Assembly (NCBI RefSeq): GCF_027625475.1
Contig: NZ_CP115174.1
Span: 1,612,001 to 1,676,000 of the forward strand
DNA: 64,000 nucleotides
Direction of reading: 5' to 3'
Source of the DNA: Sphingomonas abietis
GTDB taxonomy: Bacteria > Pseudomonadota > Alphaproteobacteria > Sphingomonadales > Sphingomonadaceae
Both the position numbers and the translations under genes were made by a program. Position 1 is the first letter of the stretch; the number at the start of each line of letters is the position of its first letter. The notes beneath the pieces are model-generated. The model saw only the letters and a list, made by a program, of their open reading frames with translations. It did no database searches and had not been told where the DNA came from. Shown one piece after another: positions 10,001-18,401 of this stretch.

Positions 10001-10363
10001 TTCCTGCTGATCGGCATCGTCAAGAAGAACGCGATCCTGATCATCGACTTCGCACTGGAGGCGCAGCGCAGCCGGGGATTGACCGCGCATCAGGCCGCGC
10101 GCGAAGCCTCGCTGCTGCGCTTCCGCCCGATCCTGATGACGACGCTGGCGGCCGCGCTCGGCGCGCTGCCGCTGGCGATCGGCTTCGGCGAGGGCGCCGA
10201 GCTGCGCCGCCCGCTCGGAGTCGCGATCTTCGGCGGGCTGGTCGCCAGCCAGCTGCTCACCTTGATCACCACGCCCGTCGTCTATGTCTGTCTCGATCGC
10301 CTTGCGAGCCGCCGCGGCAAGCGGCGCTCGCCCCCGGCACGCCTGCAAGAGCTCCCCGCATGA
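7097..10363 (+). CDS. mdtC: RND efflux permease, second subunit (MdtC-like)
   Basis: The 1088-residue product uses the GTG at 7097, 10 nt after mdtB; translation gives MNLSAPFIRRPIATILL, the usual RND start. TM4 Asp pair D402-D403 and lysines K976-K977 are present. It is about 60 residues longer than E. coli MdtC (1025). The excess is an Ala/Ser/Thr-rich low-complexity insertion at about residues 773-835 in the second periplasmic loop, absent from the neighbouring MdtB-like protein. It presumably pairs with MdtB in a mixed trimer. The stop overlaps the start of the outer-membrane gene (ATGA), which implies translational coupling. Confidence 0.93.
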   Translation: MNLSAPFIRRPIATILLTIGLALAGIAGFFSLPVAPLPQVDFPTISVSAKLSGASPEVMAQSIATPLERRLATIAGVTEMTSQSSLGSTRIILQFDLSKNIDGAAREVQAAISASRVDLPATLRQNPTYEKLNPANQPVITLALTSKTMTAGQVYDAVSNIVQQRMAQIQGVGDVEVGGGSLPAVRVDIDPYRLNSYGIAMEDVRAAIEAANANRPKGLLQAPDGRAWQIYTNAAGRHAIDYRPLVIAWRNNAPVRLGDIANVTDSVADIHTLGLYSGQRAIIVNITQQPGANLIKMVDAIKAELPEMQAQLPADIKVNVAMDRTSSIRASIREIEITVYIALALVVLVVFAFLRDVRSTVIPAVATIVSLLGTFGVMYMLGYSLNNLSLMAITVATGFVVDDAIVVLENTTRHLEQGMGRFEAALKGASEVGFTVLSISVSLVAVFIPLLFMGGIVGRLFREFAVTLSVSVMISLVLSLTLTPMLCAWFLRPGAHRKPGRVGRVLERGYGFAERCYAASLDWALAMKPLVLILLAAIVALTVYLYIIVPKGFFPEQQSPLVFAGVRADESVSFGSMQDKLKEVVGIIKKDRGVQGVVGFTGGSRAGGAFIMIALKPVGERHGQTSTDVIERLQTQLQPVKGIRLFLGAVQDLRIGGRQGNSTYQYTLMADSSADLKIWSEKLTKALESSDIVTNVDSDLAENGVESFVNIDRDAASRVGISPLDVDNALYDAFGQRTAATIYEDINQYSVILGWRQDATTGPQDLTDVRIPADSVTADAASQAANTSASGAASAVVSPTGSAATTTTTAVPTNPALRDPSTGSALATTAHSMVPLPAIATFHQAPTAASVNHQGTEVAATVSFDLKPGKALSQARTEIAAAEARIGMPNSVHGAFAGTAAAFQQSQGSQPLLILAALVTIYIVLGILYESLIHPLTVLSTLPAAGVGAVLALMLFGMDFSIIALIGVFLLIGIVKKNAILIIDFALEAQRSRGLTAHQAAREASLLRFRPILMTTLAAALGALPLAIGFGEGAELRRPLGVAIFGGLVASQLLTLITTPVVYVCLDRLASRRGKRRSPPARLQELPA

Positions 10364-11856
10364 CCATGAAGCCGCTTTCCCGCCTATCCGTCCTGGCCTT
10401 CGCGCTGCTCGCCGGCTGCTCCTTCGCCCCGCATTATGCGCGGCCGACGCTGGCCACGCCGGCCGACTGGAAGCCGGTCGAGGGCTGGCAGACGGCCAAC
10501 CCGTCCAACGGCGCGCCGCGGGGCGACTGGTGGACGCTGTTCGGCGATCCCATGCTGGCCGATCTGGTCGGCCGCGCCGATGCCCACAACCAGACCGTGG
10601 CGCAGGCCGCCGCGACCTGGCGGCAGGCGCACGCCGCCACCCGCGAGGCGCGCGCCAGTCTGTTCCCGACCGTGACGGCGGATGGATCGGTGACGCATAC
10701 CTATACCGGCGGCTCGCGTACCGTCGTCTCGGGCGGCGTCACCTCCGGCGGCGGCGCCAACCATACGTCGAACAACTATGCCGTGACGCTGGGCGCGAGC
10801 TGGGCGCCCGATCTGTTCGGCGCGACCCGCAACACCGTCTCCAACGCCAAGGCGACCGAGCAGGCGCGGCTTGCCGACCTCGCCGATGCGCGGCTGGCGC
10901 TGCACGGCGAACTGGCCACCGACTATCTGAGCCTGCGCGCCGCCGACGCCCAGATCGCCAGCCTGGCCGCGACCGTCGAGGCCTATCGGCGCTCGCTCCA
11001 GATCGCCACCAATCAGTATGATGCCGGCATCGCGATCCATTCGGACGTCTATCAGGGCCAGTCCCAGCTTGCCTCGGCGCAATCCAGCCTCGAAGGCGAA
11101 AAGCGGACGCGCGCGCAGTTCGAGACCGCGATCGCGGTGCTGATCGGCGAGAATCCGGCGAGCTTCACGCTGCCTTCGCTCGGCACCACATGGGCGCCGG
11201 TGACGCCGGACGTGCCCGCGGTGGTGCCCTCGACCCTGCTCGAGCGGCGGCCGGACATCGCCTCGGCCGAGCGCGCGGTCGCAGCCGCCAATGCCGAGAT
11301 CGGCGTGGCCAAGGCGGCGTTCTTCCCGACCGTCAGCCTGTCGTCGGACGGCGGCTTCAACAATGGCTCGCTCGCCGGCCTGTTCACGTCGGCGGCGTCT
11401 TTGTGGTCGCTGGGCGCCACCGCGACCGAGACGATCCTCGATTTCGGCGCCCGCTCGGCGAAGGTGCAGCAGGCGCGTGCCGCTTATGACGCCGCCGTCG
11501 CCAATTACCGGCAGCTGGCGCTCACCGCCTTCCAAGACGTGCAGGACAATCTGGTCGCCGAACGCATCCTCGCCCGGCAGGAGGATCTGCTCCGCCAGGC
11601 CTCGATCGCGGCCGACAAGAGCGAGGCCTCGATCCGCTCGCAATACAAGGCCGGGATCGTCGTCTATACCGATGTCGTGACCGCGCAGGCGACCGCGCTG
11701 TCGGCGCGGCAGTCGCTGATCCAGGGGCAGCTCGATCGGCAGAATGCCGCGGTCGCGCTGATCCAGGCGCTCGGCGGCGGCTGGCAGCAGGCCGACCTGA
11801 CCAACGGCGCGGAGGCCGCGAACGCCGCCGCGATCCGAAAGTCGCAGCAGCCCTGA
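10360..11856 (+). CDS. Outer-membrane efflux lipoprotein, NodT/OprM family
   Basis: 498 residues from the ATG overlapping the mdtC stop; a second ATG at 10366 would also work. The N-terminus is a lipoprotein signal peptide with lipobox LLAGC (lipidated Cys at residue 20). The mature part begins SFAPHYARPTLATPADW, typical of NodT proteins, and carries two OEP repeats; the motif VPSTLLERRPDIASAERAVAAANAEIGVAKAAFFP starts near residue 287, and only its first residues are needed to recognise it. It forms the trimeric exit duct of the tripartite pump. The ModE-like gene starts 4 nt after its stop. Confidence 0.92.
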   Translation: MTMKPLSRLSVLAFALLAGCSFAPHYARPTLATPADWKPVEGWQTANPSNGAPRGDWWTLFGDPMLADLVGRADAHNQTVAQAAATWRQAHAATREARASLFPTVTADGSVTHTYTGGSRTVVSGGVTSGGGANHTSNNYAVTLGASWAPDLFGATRNTVSNAKATEQARLADLADARLALHGELATDYLSLRAADAQIASLAATVEAYRRSLQIATNQYDAGIAIHSDVYQGQSQLASAQSSLEGEKRTRAQFETAIAVLIGENPASFTLPSLGTTWAPVTPDVPAVVPSTLLERRPDIASAERAVAAANAEIGVAKAAFFPTVSLSSDGGFNNGSLAGLFTSAASLWSLGATATETILDFGARSAKVQQARAAYDAAVANYRQLALTAFQDVQDNLVAERILARQEDLLRQASIAADKSEASIRSQYKAGIVVYTDVVTAQATALSARQSLIQGQLDRQNAAVALIQALGGGWQQADLTNGAEAANAAAIRKSQQP

Positions 11857-11860
11857 CGAT

Positions 11861-12232
11861 ATGGATGACGCGATGCTCAAGCTGAAGGCGCAGATCATGT
11901 GTGGCGACGAGATCGCCATGGGGCCGGGCAAGGCCCTGCTGCTCGAGGCGATCGCGGAAGAGGGGTCGATCACCGCCGCCGCCAAGGCGATCGGGATGAG
12001 TTATCGCCGGGCCTGGCTGCTGGTCGACGCGATGAACCGCTGTTGGGCCGAGCCGGTGGTCGATACGGCGGCGGGTGGCGCGAAAGGCGGCGGCACGCGG
12101 TTGACGGTGGCGGGGGAGACGATCCTGTCGGCCTATCGCGCGCTCGACGCGAAGCTCGCCGCGGCTGCCCGATCGGAGGCGGAGGCGTTCGCCCGCCTGC
12201 TGAGGGCGGAGCCGCTTCCCCCGGGAGCCTGA
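11861..12232 (+). CDS. ModE-type winged helix-turn-helix regulator, DNA-binding domain only
   Basis: The 123-residue protein matches the N-terminal domain of ModE: GPGKALLLEAIAEEGSITAA followed by the AKAIGMSYRRAWLLVDAMN recognition helix, then a wing around TRLTVAGETILSAYRAL. Full-length E. coli ModE (about 260 residues) has two C-terminal Mop domains that bind molybdate; they are missing here. Such one-domain proteins are common in alphaproteobacteria. It precedes modABC with a 66-nt gap and probably controls it. It also sits 4 nt after the efflux operon, so it may be transcribed with the pump. Start ATG 11861; ATG 11873 is an alternative. Confidence 0.82.
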   Translation: MDDAMLKLKAQIMCGDEIAMGPGKALLLEAIAEEGSITAAAKAIGMSYRRAWLLVDAMNRCWAEPVVDTAAGGAKGGGTRLTVAGETILSAYRALDAKLAAAARSEAEAFARLLRAEPLPPGA

Positions 12233-12298
12233 TTTCGATCGTTGCGCCGGGCGCCATATCCCGCCATTCATAGCGTGCCACCGTTCGGGAGCCCGGTC

Positions 12299-13075
12299 AT
12301 GCGCGCGTCGATCCGTACCCTGCTGTCGCTGCTCACGACCTTCTCGCTGGCGTCGGTCGCATCGGCCGGGCCGCCGCTGGTGCTGGCGGCCGCCAGCCTC
12401 CAGGAATCGCTTAACGCCGTCGCCGATGCGTGGGCGGCGAAGCATCACGAGCGGCCGGTGCTGTCGTTCGCGGCCTCGTCCGCGCTCGCCAAGCAGATCG
12501 ATGCCGGCGCGCCGGCCGACCTGTTTATCTCCGCTGACGAGCCATGGATGAACGACGTCCAGAAGAATGGCTATGTCGCGCCGGGCACGCGCGTCTCGTT
12601 CCTCGCCAACCGGTTGGTGCTGATCGCGCCCGCCGACGGCAAGGGGGTGATCGCGATCAAGCCGGGCTTCCCGCTGGCGCAAGCGCTGGGCGACGGACGG
12701 CTGGCGATGGCCGACCCGGAGTCGGTGCCGGCCGGCAAATATGGCAAGGCATCGCTCACCGCGCTGGGCGTGTGGCCGGCGGTCAAGGCGAAGGTGGTGA
12801 GCGGCGACAGCGTGCGCTCCGCCATGGCCTTCGTGGAGCGCGGCGAGGCGCCTTATGGCATCGTCTATGCGACCGACGCGCTGGCCTCCAAGGCGGTGCG
12901 CATCGTCGGCGTCTTCCCGGAAGCCAGCCATGCCCCGATCACCTATCCGATCGCGCGGCTGACCGCCTCGACGAGCCGCGACGCCGAGCAGTTCCGCCTG
13001 TTCGTGATCTCCGCGCAGGGCCGGGCGATCTTCCGGAAATATGGTTTCCTCGCGCATTCCCCCAGCGTCAACTGA
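12299..13075 (+). CDS. modA: Molybdate ABC transporter periplasmic binding protein ModA
   Basis: 258 residues from ATG 12299. A cleavable signal peptide ends near residue 24 (LLSLLTTFSLASVASA). The mature protein has the ModA pattern: VLAAASLQESLNAVADAW, FAASSALAKQIDAGAPADLFISAD, then MADPESVPAGKYGKASL and GIVYATDA. The serine-rich SLQ and ASSALA segments are those that hold the oxyanion in ModA. It captures molybdate (or tungstate) in the periplasm for ModBC. The gap before modB is 33 nt. Confidence 0.93.
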   Translation: MRASIRTLLSLLTTFSLASVASAGPPLVLAAASLQESLNAVADAWAAKHHERPVLSFAASSALAKQIDAGAPADLFISADEPWMNDVQKNGYVAPGTRVSFLANRLVLIAPADGKGVIAIKPGFPLAQALGDGRLAMADPESVPAGKYGKASLTALGVWPAVKAKVVSGDSVRSAMAFVERGEAPYGIVYATDALASKAVRIVGVFPEASHAPITYPIARLTASTSRDAEQFRLFVISAQGRAIFRKYGFLAHSPSVN

Positions 13076-13108
13076 TCAGGGCGCTGCGGACCCGGTGCGG
13101 CTGAACTG

Positions 13109-13807
13109 ATGCTGCTGTCACCCGAGGAGTGGGAGATCGTCCGGCTGTCGCTGAAGGTGACGATCGTCGCCGTCGGGCTGACGCTGCCGGTTGCGTTCGC
13201 GCTCGCTTACCTGCTCGCGCGCGCTTATTTCCCCGGCAAGATCCTGATCGACGCGCTCGTCCACCTGCCGCTGGTGCTGCCGCCGGTGGTGACCGGCTGG
13301 CTGCTGCTGATCGGCTTCGGGCTGCGCGGGCCGTTTGGGGCGTGGCTGCACGACTGGTTCGGGCTGACCCTGATCTTCCGCTGGACCGGCGCCGCGCTCG
13401 CCGCCGCGATCATGGCGCTGCCGCTGATGGTGCGGGCGATGCGCCTGTCGATCGAGGCGGTGGATCGCCGGCTGGAGGGCGCGGCGCGGACGCTCGGGGC
13501 CTCGCGCGGGCGGGTGTTCTGGACGATCACGGTGCCGCTGGCGCTGCCCGGCGTGCTGGCCGGCGCGGTGCTCGGCTTCGCGCGCTCGATCGGCGAGTTC
13601 GGCGCGACGATCACCTTCGTCTCCAACATCCCCGGCGAGACGCGGACCTTGCCGATCGCCATCTATGCCGCGCTCCAGCTGCCCGGATCGGACGCCGAGG
13701 TGATGCGGCTGGCGATCATCTCGGTGCTGCTGTCGCTGGGCGCGCTGGTGGTGTCCGAGATCCTGTCGCGGCGGGCCGGCGCGGGGCGGGGCGGCCATGT
13801 GCTCTGA
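13109..13807 (+). CDS. modB: Molybdate ABC transporter permease ModB
   Basis: The 232-residue inner-membrane permease starts at ATG 13109. It has about five helices and the ABC permease EAA loop (EGAARTLGASRGRVFWTITVPLALPG, of which EGAARTLGAS is the hallmark) that docks onto ModC. It ends IGEFGATITFVSNIPGETRTLP, characteristic of ModB. modC starts 11 nt before its stop, so the two are translationally linked. Confidence 0.94.
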   Translation: MLLSPEEWEIVRLSLKVTIVAVGLTLPVAFALAYLLARAYFPGKILIDALVHLPLVLPPVVTGWLLLIGFGLRGPFGAWLHDWFGLTLIFRWTGAALAAAIMALPLMVRAMRLSIEAVDRRLEGAARTLGASRGRVFWTITVPLALPGVLAGAVLGFARSIGEFGATITFVSNIPGETRTLPIAIYAALQLPGSDAEVMRLAIISVLLSLGALVVSEILSRRAGAGRGGHVL

Positions 13808-14441
13808 CGAGACGTCCTTCGACGTCGACGTCCGGCGACGGATGGGGCGGGACACGGACGTCGCGCTGCGCTTCACCAGCGGCCCCGGCCTGACCGCGCT
13901 GTTCGGCCCGTCGGGCGTCGGCAAGTCGAGCGTGTTGGCGATGGTGGCGGGGCTGCTGCGGCCCGATGCCGGCCATGTCCGCGTCGCCGGCGAAACGCTG
14001 TTCGGAAATGGCATCGACGTGCCGGCGGAACGGCGGGCGGCGGGCTATGTCTTCCAGGATGCCCGGCTGTTCCCGCATTACCGGGTGCGCGGCAATCTGC
14101 TGTATGGCGCGCGCCGGGCGGCCGGCCAGCACCCGCGCCGGCCGGGAATGGGGCTCGACGAGGTGGTCACCTTCCTCGGCATCGGCCATCTGCTCGACCG
14201 GCGACCGCAGACCCTGTCGGGTGGCGAGGCGCAGCGGGTGGCGATCGGTCGGGCGTTGCTGTCCGGCCCACGCTTCCTGCTGATGGACGAGCCGCTGGCC
14301 TCGCTCGACCTGACCCGGCGCCGGGAGATCATGGTGCTGATCGAGCGCGTCCGCGATGAGCTCGGCCTGCCGATCCTCTATGTCAGCCATGATCGCGGCG
14401 AGGTCGATCGCCTCGCCGCGACGGTGGTGGAGATGGGCTGA
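13797..14441 (+). CDS. modC: Molybdate ABC transporter ATPase ModC, short form without Mop domain
   Basis: 214 residues from ATG 13797, overlapping modB by 11 nt. All ATPase motifs are present: Walker A GPSGVGKS (37-44), Q-loop YVFQDARLFPH (84-94), signature LSGGEAQRVAIGRALL (140-155), Walker B LLMDEP (161-166) and switch histidine H198. The protein stops right after the ATPase domain; standard ModC is about 350 residues with a C-terminal Mop/TOBE domain giving feedback inhibition by molybdate. That domain is missing and no remnant follows before the next gene. Confidence 0.92.
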   Translation: MCSDETSFDVDVRRRMGRDTDVALRFTSGPGLTALFGPSGVGKSSVLAMVAGLLRPDAGHVRVAGETLFGNGIDVPAERRAAGYVFQDARLFPHYRVRGNLLYGARRAAGQHPRRPGMGLDEVVTFLGIGHLLDRRPQTLSGGEAQRVAIGRALLSGPRFLLMDEPLASLDLTRRREIMVLIERVRDELGLPILYVSHDRGEVDRLAATVVEMG

Positions 14442-14457
14442 CGGCCGTGCAGGGGGT

Positions 14458-15150
14458 TCAGCGCGCGGTCTGTCCGAACAGGAGCTTCTTCTCCTCGTCG
14501 CTCATCGGCGCGGGCTGCGGGTTGATCGTCGCCGCGAGCGCATAGGCGCGCTTCGTCGCCGGGCGTTCGGTGATCGCCTCGAACCAGCGCTTGAGGTTCG
14601 GGAAATCGGCGAGATCCTGCCCCTGCTGCTGATGCGGCACGATCCAGGGATAGCTCGCCATGTCGGCGATCGAATAGCTGCTGCCGGCCAGGAACGGCCG
14701 ATCCGCCAGCCTTTTGTCCATCACCCCGTAGAGCCGTGCGGTCTCGCGCACATAGCGATCCATCGCATAGGGAATCTTCTCGGGCGCGTAGATGTTGAAA
14801 TGGTGGTTCTGGCCGGCCATCGGGCCGAGCCCGCCCATCTGCCAGAACAGCCATTGCAGCACCTCGGCGCGGCCATGAGCGTCACCGGGGATGAAGCGAT
14901 CGGTCTTGTCGGCCAGGTAGAGCAAGATGGCGCCGCTCTCGAACAGCGCGATCGGTTCGCCGCCGCCGGCCGGCAGATCGTCGACGATCGCGGGAATGCG
15001 GTTATTGGGGGCGATGGCGAGGAAATCGGGCTCGAATTGCTGGCCCTTGCCGATGTTCACCGGCACGATCCGATACGGCAGGCCGGCCTCTTCGAGGAGG
15101 AGGGTCACCTTGTGGCCGTTGGGCGTGGTCCAGTAATGGAGGTCGATCAT
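14458..15150 (-). CDS. yfcG: Nu-class glutathione transferase / disulfide reductase, YfcG-like
   Basis: 230 residues from ATG 15150. The sequence follows E. coli YfcG closely: IDLHYWTTPNGHKVTLLLEE at the N-terminus, APNNRIPAIVDD with the cis-proline, GGEPIALFESGAILLYLADK with the glutathione-binding ES pair, and LQWLFWQMGGLGPMAGQNHHF opening the helical domain. YfcG uses two glutathione molecules, without an active-site cysteine, to reduce disulfides. A longer frame to 15288 exists, but its extra 46 residues resemble no GST. It is convergent with the mod operon. Confidence 0.9.
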   Translation of the reverse strand: MIDLHYWTTPNGHKVTLLLEEAGLPYRIVPVNIGKGQQFEPDFLAIAPNNRIPAIVDDLPAGGGEPIALFESGAILLYLADKTDRFIPGDAHGRAEVLQWLFWQMGGLGPMAGQNHHFNIYAPEKIPYAMDRYVRETARLYGVMDKRLADRPFLAGSSYSIADMASYPWIVPHQQQGQDLADFPNLKRWFEAITERPATKRAYALAATINPQPAPMSDEEKKLLFGQTAR

Positions 15151-15308
15151 GCGATCATGTCCCTTGTCGATGTCGTTGTCGGTGGCGTCGTCGGCCAGAT
15201 AGGACGCGGCCGGGCGGTTCGCCAGAACCTCGTCACAGTTTCCCGATAAGCGGTTCACCGCAGCGGATGCCGGCGCTATGGCATCCATGAATCGGGTAAA
15301 GGACGACC

Positions 15309-17585
15309 ATGGACGAGACCCTTCGCCAATCGGCGCTGCACTATCACCGCGAACCGCGGCCGGGCAAGCTCACCATCGAACCGACCAAGCGGATGGAGAC
15401 GCAGCGCGATCTCGCGCTCGCTTACTCGCCCGGCGTCGCTGCGCCCTGCCTGGAGATCGCGGCCGACCCCGACAAGGCGCGCGACTATACCGCGCGCGGC
15501 AATCTCGTCGCGGTGATCACCAACGGCACGGCGGTGCTCGGCCTCGGCAATATCGGCGCGCTCGCCTCCAAGCCGGTGATGGAGGGCAAGGCCGTGCTCT
15601 TCAAGAAATTCGCCGGCATCGACGTGTTCGATATCGAGGTGGACGCCAGCGACCCCGATAAGTTCGTGGAGGTCGTGGCGGCGCTGGAGCCGACCTTCGG
15701 CGCGATCAACCTGGAAGACATCAAGGCGCCGGAATGCTTCGAGATCGAAGCCAAGCTGCGCGAGCGAATGAACATCCCGGTCTTCCATGACGATCAGCAC
15801 GGCACCGCGATCGTCTGTGCGGCGGCGGTTCGCAACGGCCTGCTGTTGCAGGGCAAGAAGCTCTCCGAGGTCAAGCTGGTCACCTCCGGTGCCGGCGCCG
15901 CGGCGCTGACCTGCGTGCGGCTGCTGATCACCATGGGGCTGCCGATCGAGAATGTGACGCTCACTGACATCAAGGGCGTCGTCCATGCCGGCCGCGAAGG
16001 GCTGACCCCGGAGCTTGAGCCGTTCGCGCGCCACACCGATGCGCGGACGCTCGGCGAGGTGCTGGCCGGCGCCGATCTGTTCCTCGGCCTCTCGGCGCCG
16101 CGCGTCCTCAAGGAGGAATGGCTGCCGCTGCTGGCCGACAAGCCGCTGATCCTGGCGCTCGCCAATCCCGAGCCCGAGGTGCTGCCGGAGATCGTGCGCC
16201 GGGTGCGCCCCGATGCGATCATCGCCACCGGTCGCTCGGATTATGCGAACCAGGTCAACAACGTGCTGTGCTTCCCCTACATCTTCCGGGGCGCGCTCGA
16301 TTGTGGTGCGACGACGATCAATTCGGAGATGGAGCTGGCCGCCGTCGAGGCGATCGCCGAACTCGCCCGGATCGAGCCGGACGAGTCGGTCGCGCGGGCC
16401 TATGGCGGCGCGCAGATGCTGTTCGGGCCGGAATATATCATTCCCAAGCCGTTCGATCCGCGCCTGGCGCTGCTGGTCGCACCCGCGGTGGCGCGGGCGG
16501 CGATGGCGACCGGCATCGCCCGCCATCCGATCGAGGATTTCGTCGCCTATGCGCAGCAGCTCCAGCGATTCGCCTACCGCTCCGGCCAGCTCATGCATCC
16601 GGTGTTCGAGCGGGCGCGCCAGACGCTGAAGCGCATCGCCTATGCCGAGGGCGAGGACGAGCGCGTGCTGCGTGCCGCCCAGGTGGTGATCGACGAGCGC
16701 ATCGCGCGCCCGGTGCTGATCGCGCGGCGCGAGATGGTGGCGCAGCGCATCGCCAAGCTCGGGTTGCGGATGACCGAGGGCCAGGATTACGAAATCCTCG
16801 ATCCGATCGCCGACGAGGAGACGATCCCGCATCTCGAGGATGCCTACAGCAAGCTGGTCGAGCGGCGGGGCGTCACGCCGGGCGCGGGCCGCTACCGCAT
16901 CCGCCGGCGCCCCGCGATCACCGCGGCGATGCTGCTGCGCGAGGGGCTGGTGGACGGGGCGCTGTGTGGCGGCACCGCCGACTGGTGGATGCAGACCGGC
17001 GACATCCTGCCGATCATCCCGCGCCTGCCCGGCCTCAAGCGCGTCTATGCGCTGTCGGCGCTGATCGTCGGCGATCAGACCCTGTTCTTCTGCGATACCC
17101 ACATGAACGTCGATCCGACCGCGCAGGAGGTGGCCGAGATGACCCTGCTGGCGGCCGATGCGGTGCGCGGCTTCGGCATCACGCCGCGTGCGGCCCTGCT
17201 CAGCCACAGCAATTTCGGCGCGTCCAATTCGCCCTCGGCCAAGAAGATGCGGCAGGCGCTCCGGCTGGTGCGCGACGATGCGCCGGAGCTGGAGATCGAT
17301 GGCGAGATGCACGCCGACGCCGCGCTGGTGCCGGCGATCCGCGACATCCTGGTCTCGTCGAGCAGCCTCAAGGGCGGCGCCAACCTGCTGGTGATGCCGA
17401 ACCTCGATGCCGCCAACATCGCCTTCACCCTGCTCGCGGCGGCGACCGATGCGCTGGCGGTCGGGCCGATGCTGCTCGGCATGTCGAAGCCGGTCCATGT
17501 GCTGACCGCGAGCGTCACCGCGCGCGGCATCGTCAACATGACCGCCCTGACGGCCGCGGCGGAAACCACACTCGGCGCGCGTTGA
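15309..17585 (+). CDS. maeB: NADP-dependent malic enzyme with phosphotransacetylase-like domain (MaeB)
   Basis: The 758-residue protein is a fusion typical of Gram-negative MaeB. The malic N-terminal domain (about 1-160) contains [17 protein letters not shown] and the metal-binding DDQHGTA. The nucleotide-binding domain (about 165-400) has the GAGAAAL dinucleotide loop. A phosphotransacetylase-like domain (about 430-755) follows; in this class it is catalytically inactive and thought to be regulatory. The enzyme decarboxylates malate to pyruvate with NADPH formation in the cytoplasm. It is monocistronic and divergent from the GST gene. Confidence 0.95.
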   Translation: MDETLRQSALHYHREPRPGKLTIEPTKRMETQRDLALAYSPGVAAPCLEIAADPDKARDYTARGNLVAVITNGTAVLGLGNIGALASKPVMEGKAVLFKKFAGIDVFDIEVDASDPDKFVEVVAALEPTFGAINLEDIKAPECFEIEAKLRERMNIPVFHDDQHGTAIVCAAAVRNGLLLQGKKLSEVKLVTSGAGAAALTCVRLLITMGLPIENVTLTDIKGVVHAGREGLTPELEPFARHTDARTLGEVLAGADLFLGLSAPRVLKEEWLPLLADKPLILALANPEPEVLPEIVRRVRPDAIIATGRSDYANQVNNVLCFPYIFRGALDCGATTINSEMELAAVEAIAELARIEPDESVARAYGGAQMLFGPEYIIPKPFDPRLALLVAPAVARAAMATGIARHPIEDFVAYAQQLQRFAYRSGQLMHPVFERARQTLKRIAYAEGEDERVLRAAQVVIDERIARPVLIARREMVAQRIAKLGLRMTEGQDYEILDPIADEETIPHLEDAYSKLVERRGVTPGAGRYRIRRRPAITAAMLLREGLVDGALCGGTADWWMQTGDILPIIPRLPGLKRVYALSALIVGDQTLFFCDTHMNVDPTAQEVAEMTLLAADAVRGFGITPRAALLSHSNFGASNSPSAKKMRQALRLVRDDAPELEIDGEMHADAALVPAIRDILVSSSSLKGGANLLVMPNLDAANIAFTLLAAATDALAVGPMLLGMSKPVHVLTASVTARGIVNMTALTAAAETTLGAR

Positions 17586-17589
17586 GGCG

Positions 17590-17889
17590 TTAGCCGGAGA
17601 CGCGCTTCCCGAACAGGATCGAGAGCGTGGCTCCGGCCGCCAGGAAGCCGAGTGCGACGGCGAACAGCCCGTGGGGAACATTCTGGCTGGCGGTGCGGGT
17701 CAGCAGGAAGACGGCGACGAACAGGTTCGCCGCGCCCCATAGGAAATTCTCGAAGGCGGAGGATCGTCCGGTTCCGAACGGTTTCGCCCAGAGCGTGAAA
17801 AAGCGCTCGCCGCGCAGCCCGCTGGCCAGATGGGGCAGGGCATTGCAGAGCAAGATACCGGCGATCAGCATCATCAGATACATCATCAT
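17590..17889 (-). CDS. Small four-helix membrane protein of unknown function
   Basis: 99 residues. There are hydrophobic stretches at about 3-20, 45-62 and 70-92, with a conserved-looking GERFFTLWAKPFG loop between the first two. It is convergent with maeB, stops 4 nt beyond it, and stands alone. Similar short membrane proteins occur in sphingomonads, but I cannot name a family. Start choice is uncertain because three Met codons lie in the first six residues. Confidence 0.6.
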   Translation of the reverse strand: MMMYLMMLIAGILLCNALPHLASGLRGERFFTLWAKPFGTGRSSAFENFLWGAANLFVAVFLLTRTASQNVPHGLFAVALGFLAAGATLSILFGKRVSG

Positions 17890-17990
17890 GCTTCATTCCT
17901 GCGGTGACGACCGGCCGGCCGCAGGACATTCCTGCGGCTTGCCCGTCGATTGGGGTTTATCCTGGCTGTTTAGCGCCATATATTCGAATC

Positions 17991-18401
17991 GTGTATTCGA
18001 TCCGCTATATTCCCGAGCAGATGCTGCTCGATATCCGATGGTATGATCGGTTCAGCGACGAAGAGGTGGTGGATTACGCGCTGGCGGTGAAGCGGGAGTT
18101 TCTGCGCCACCATATCCGCACCGGCTATCTGCTGCGTATCGACATGAGCGCGAGCGGCGCCCAGCCGGACGAGGCGCTGCCGGTGTTCCGGGAAAATTTC
18201 CAATGGTTTCCCAAGGCGCGGCGGATCGCGATCATCGTCGCGGACGGCGAGACCCGGCAGCAGGTGCAGGGCGAGATGCGGCAATCCTATCTGCGGATCT
18301 TCGACGATGCGGAGGCGGGGCTGACCTGGCTGCTGGAAAGCGAGATCGAATTCGTCGCCGACGATGACGCGGGCGGCCCGATCGACCCTGCGGCGGGCTA
18401 A
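17991..18401 (+). CDS. Conserved STAS/SpoIIAA-like small cytoplasmic protein
   Basis: About 136 residues if translation starts at GTG 17991 (reads MYSIRYIPEQMLLDIRWYDRFSDEEV); an ATG at 18021 is the alternative. Alternating strands and helices (LLDIRWYDRF, EVVDYALAVKREF, YLLRIDMSAS, RRIAIIVADGE, AEAGLTWL) resemble the SpoIIAA-like fold, but no phosphorylatable motif is identifiable. Its stop overlaps the convergent dinB stop by 3-4 nt. Function unknown. Confidence 0.6.
   Translation: MYSIRYIPEQMLLDIRWYDRFSDEEVVDYALAVKREFLRHHIRTGYLLRIDMSASGAQPDEALPVFRENFQWFPKARRIAIIVADGETRQQVQGEMRQSYLRIFDDAEAGLTWLLESEIEFVADDDAGGPIDPAAG

Noticed and set aside
6977..10348. An 1123-residue open frame antisense to mdtC
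   Set aside because: Same shadow effect; overlaps a well-supported permease over its whole length.
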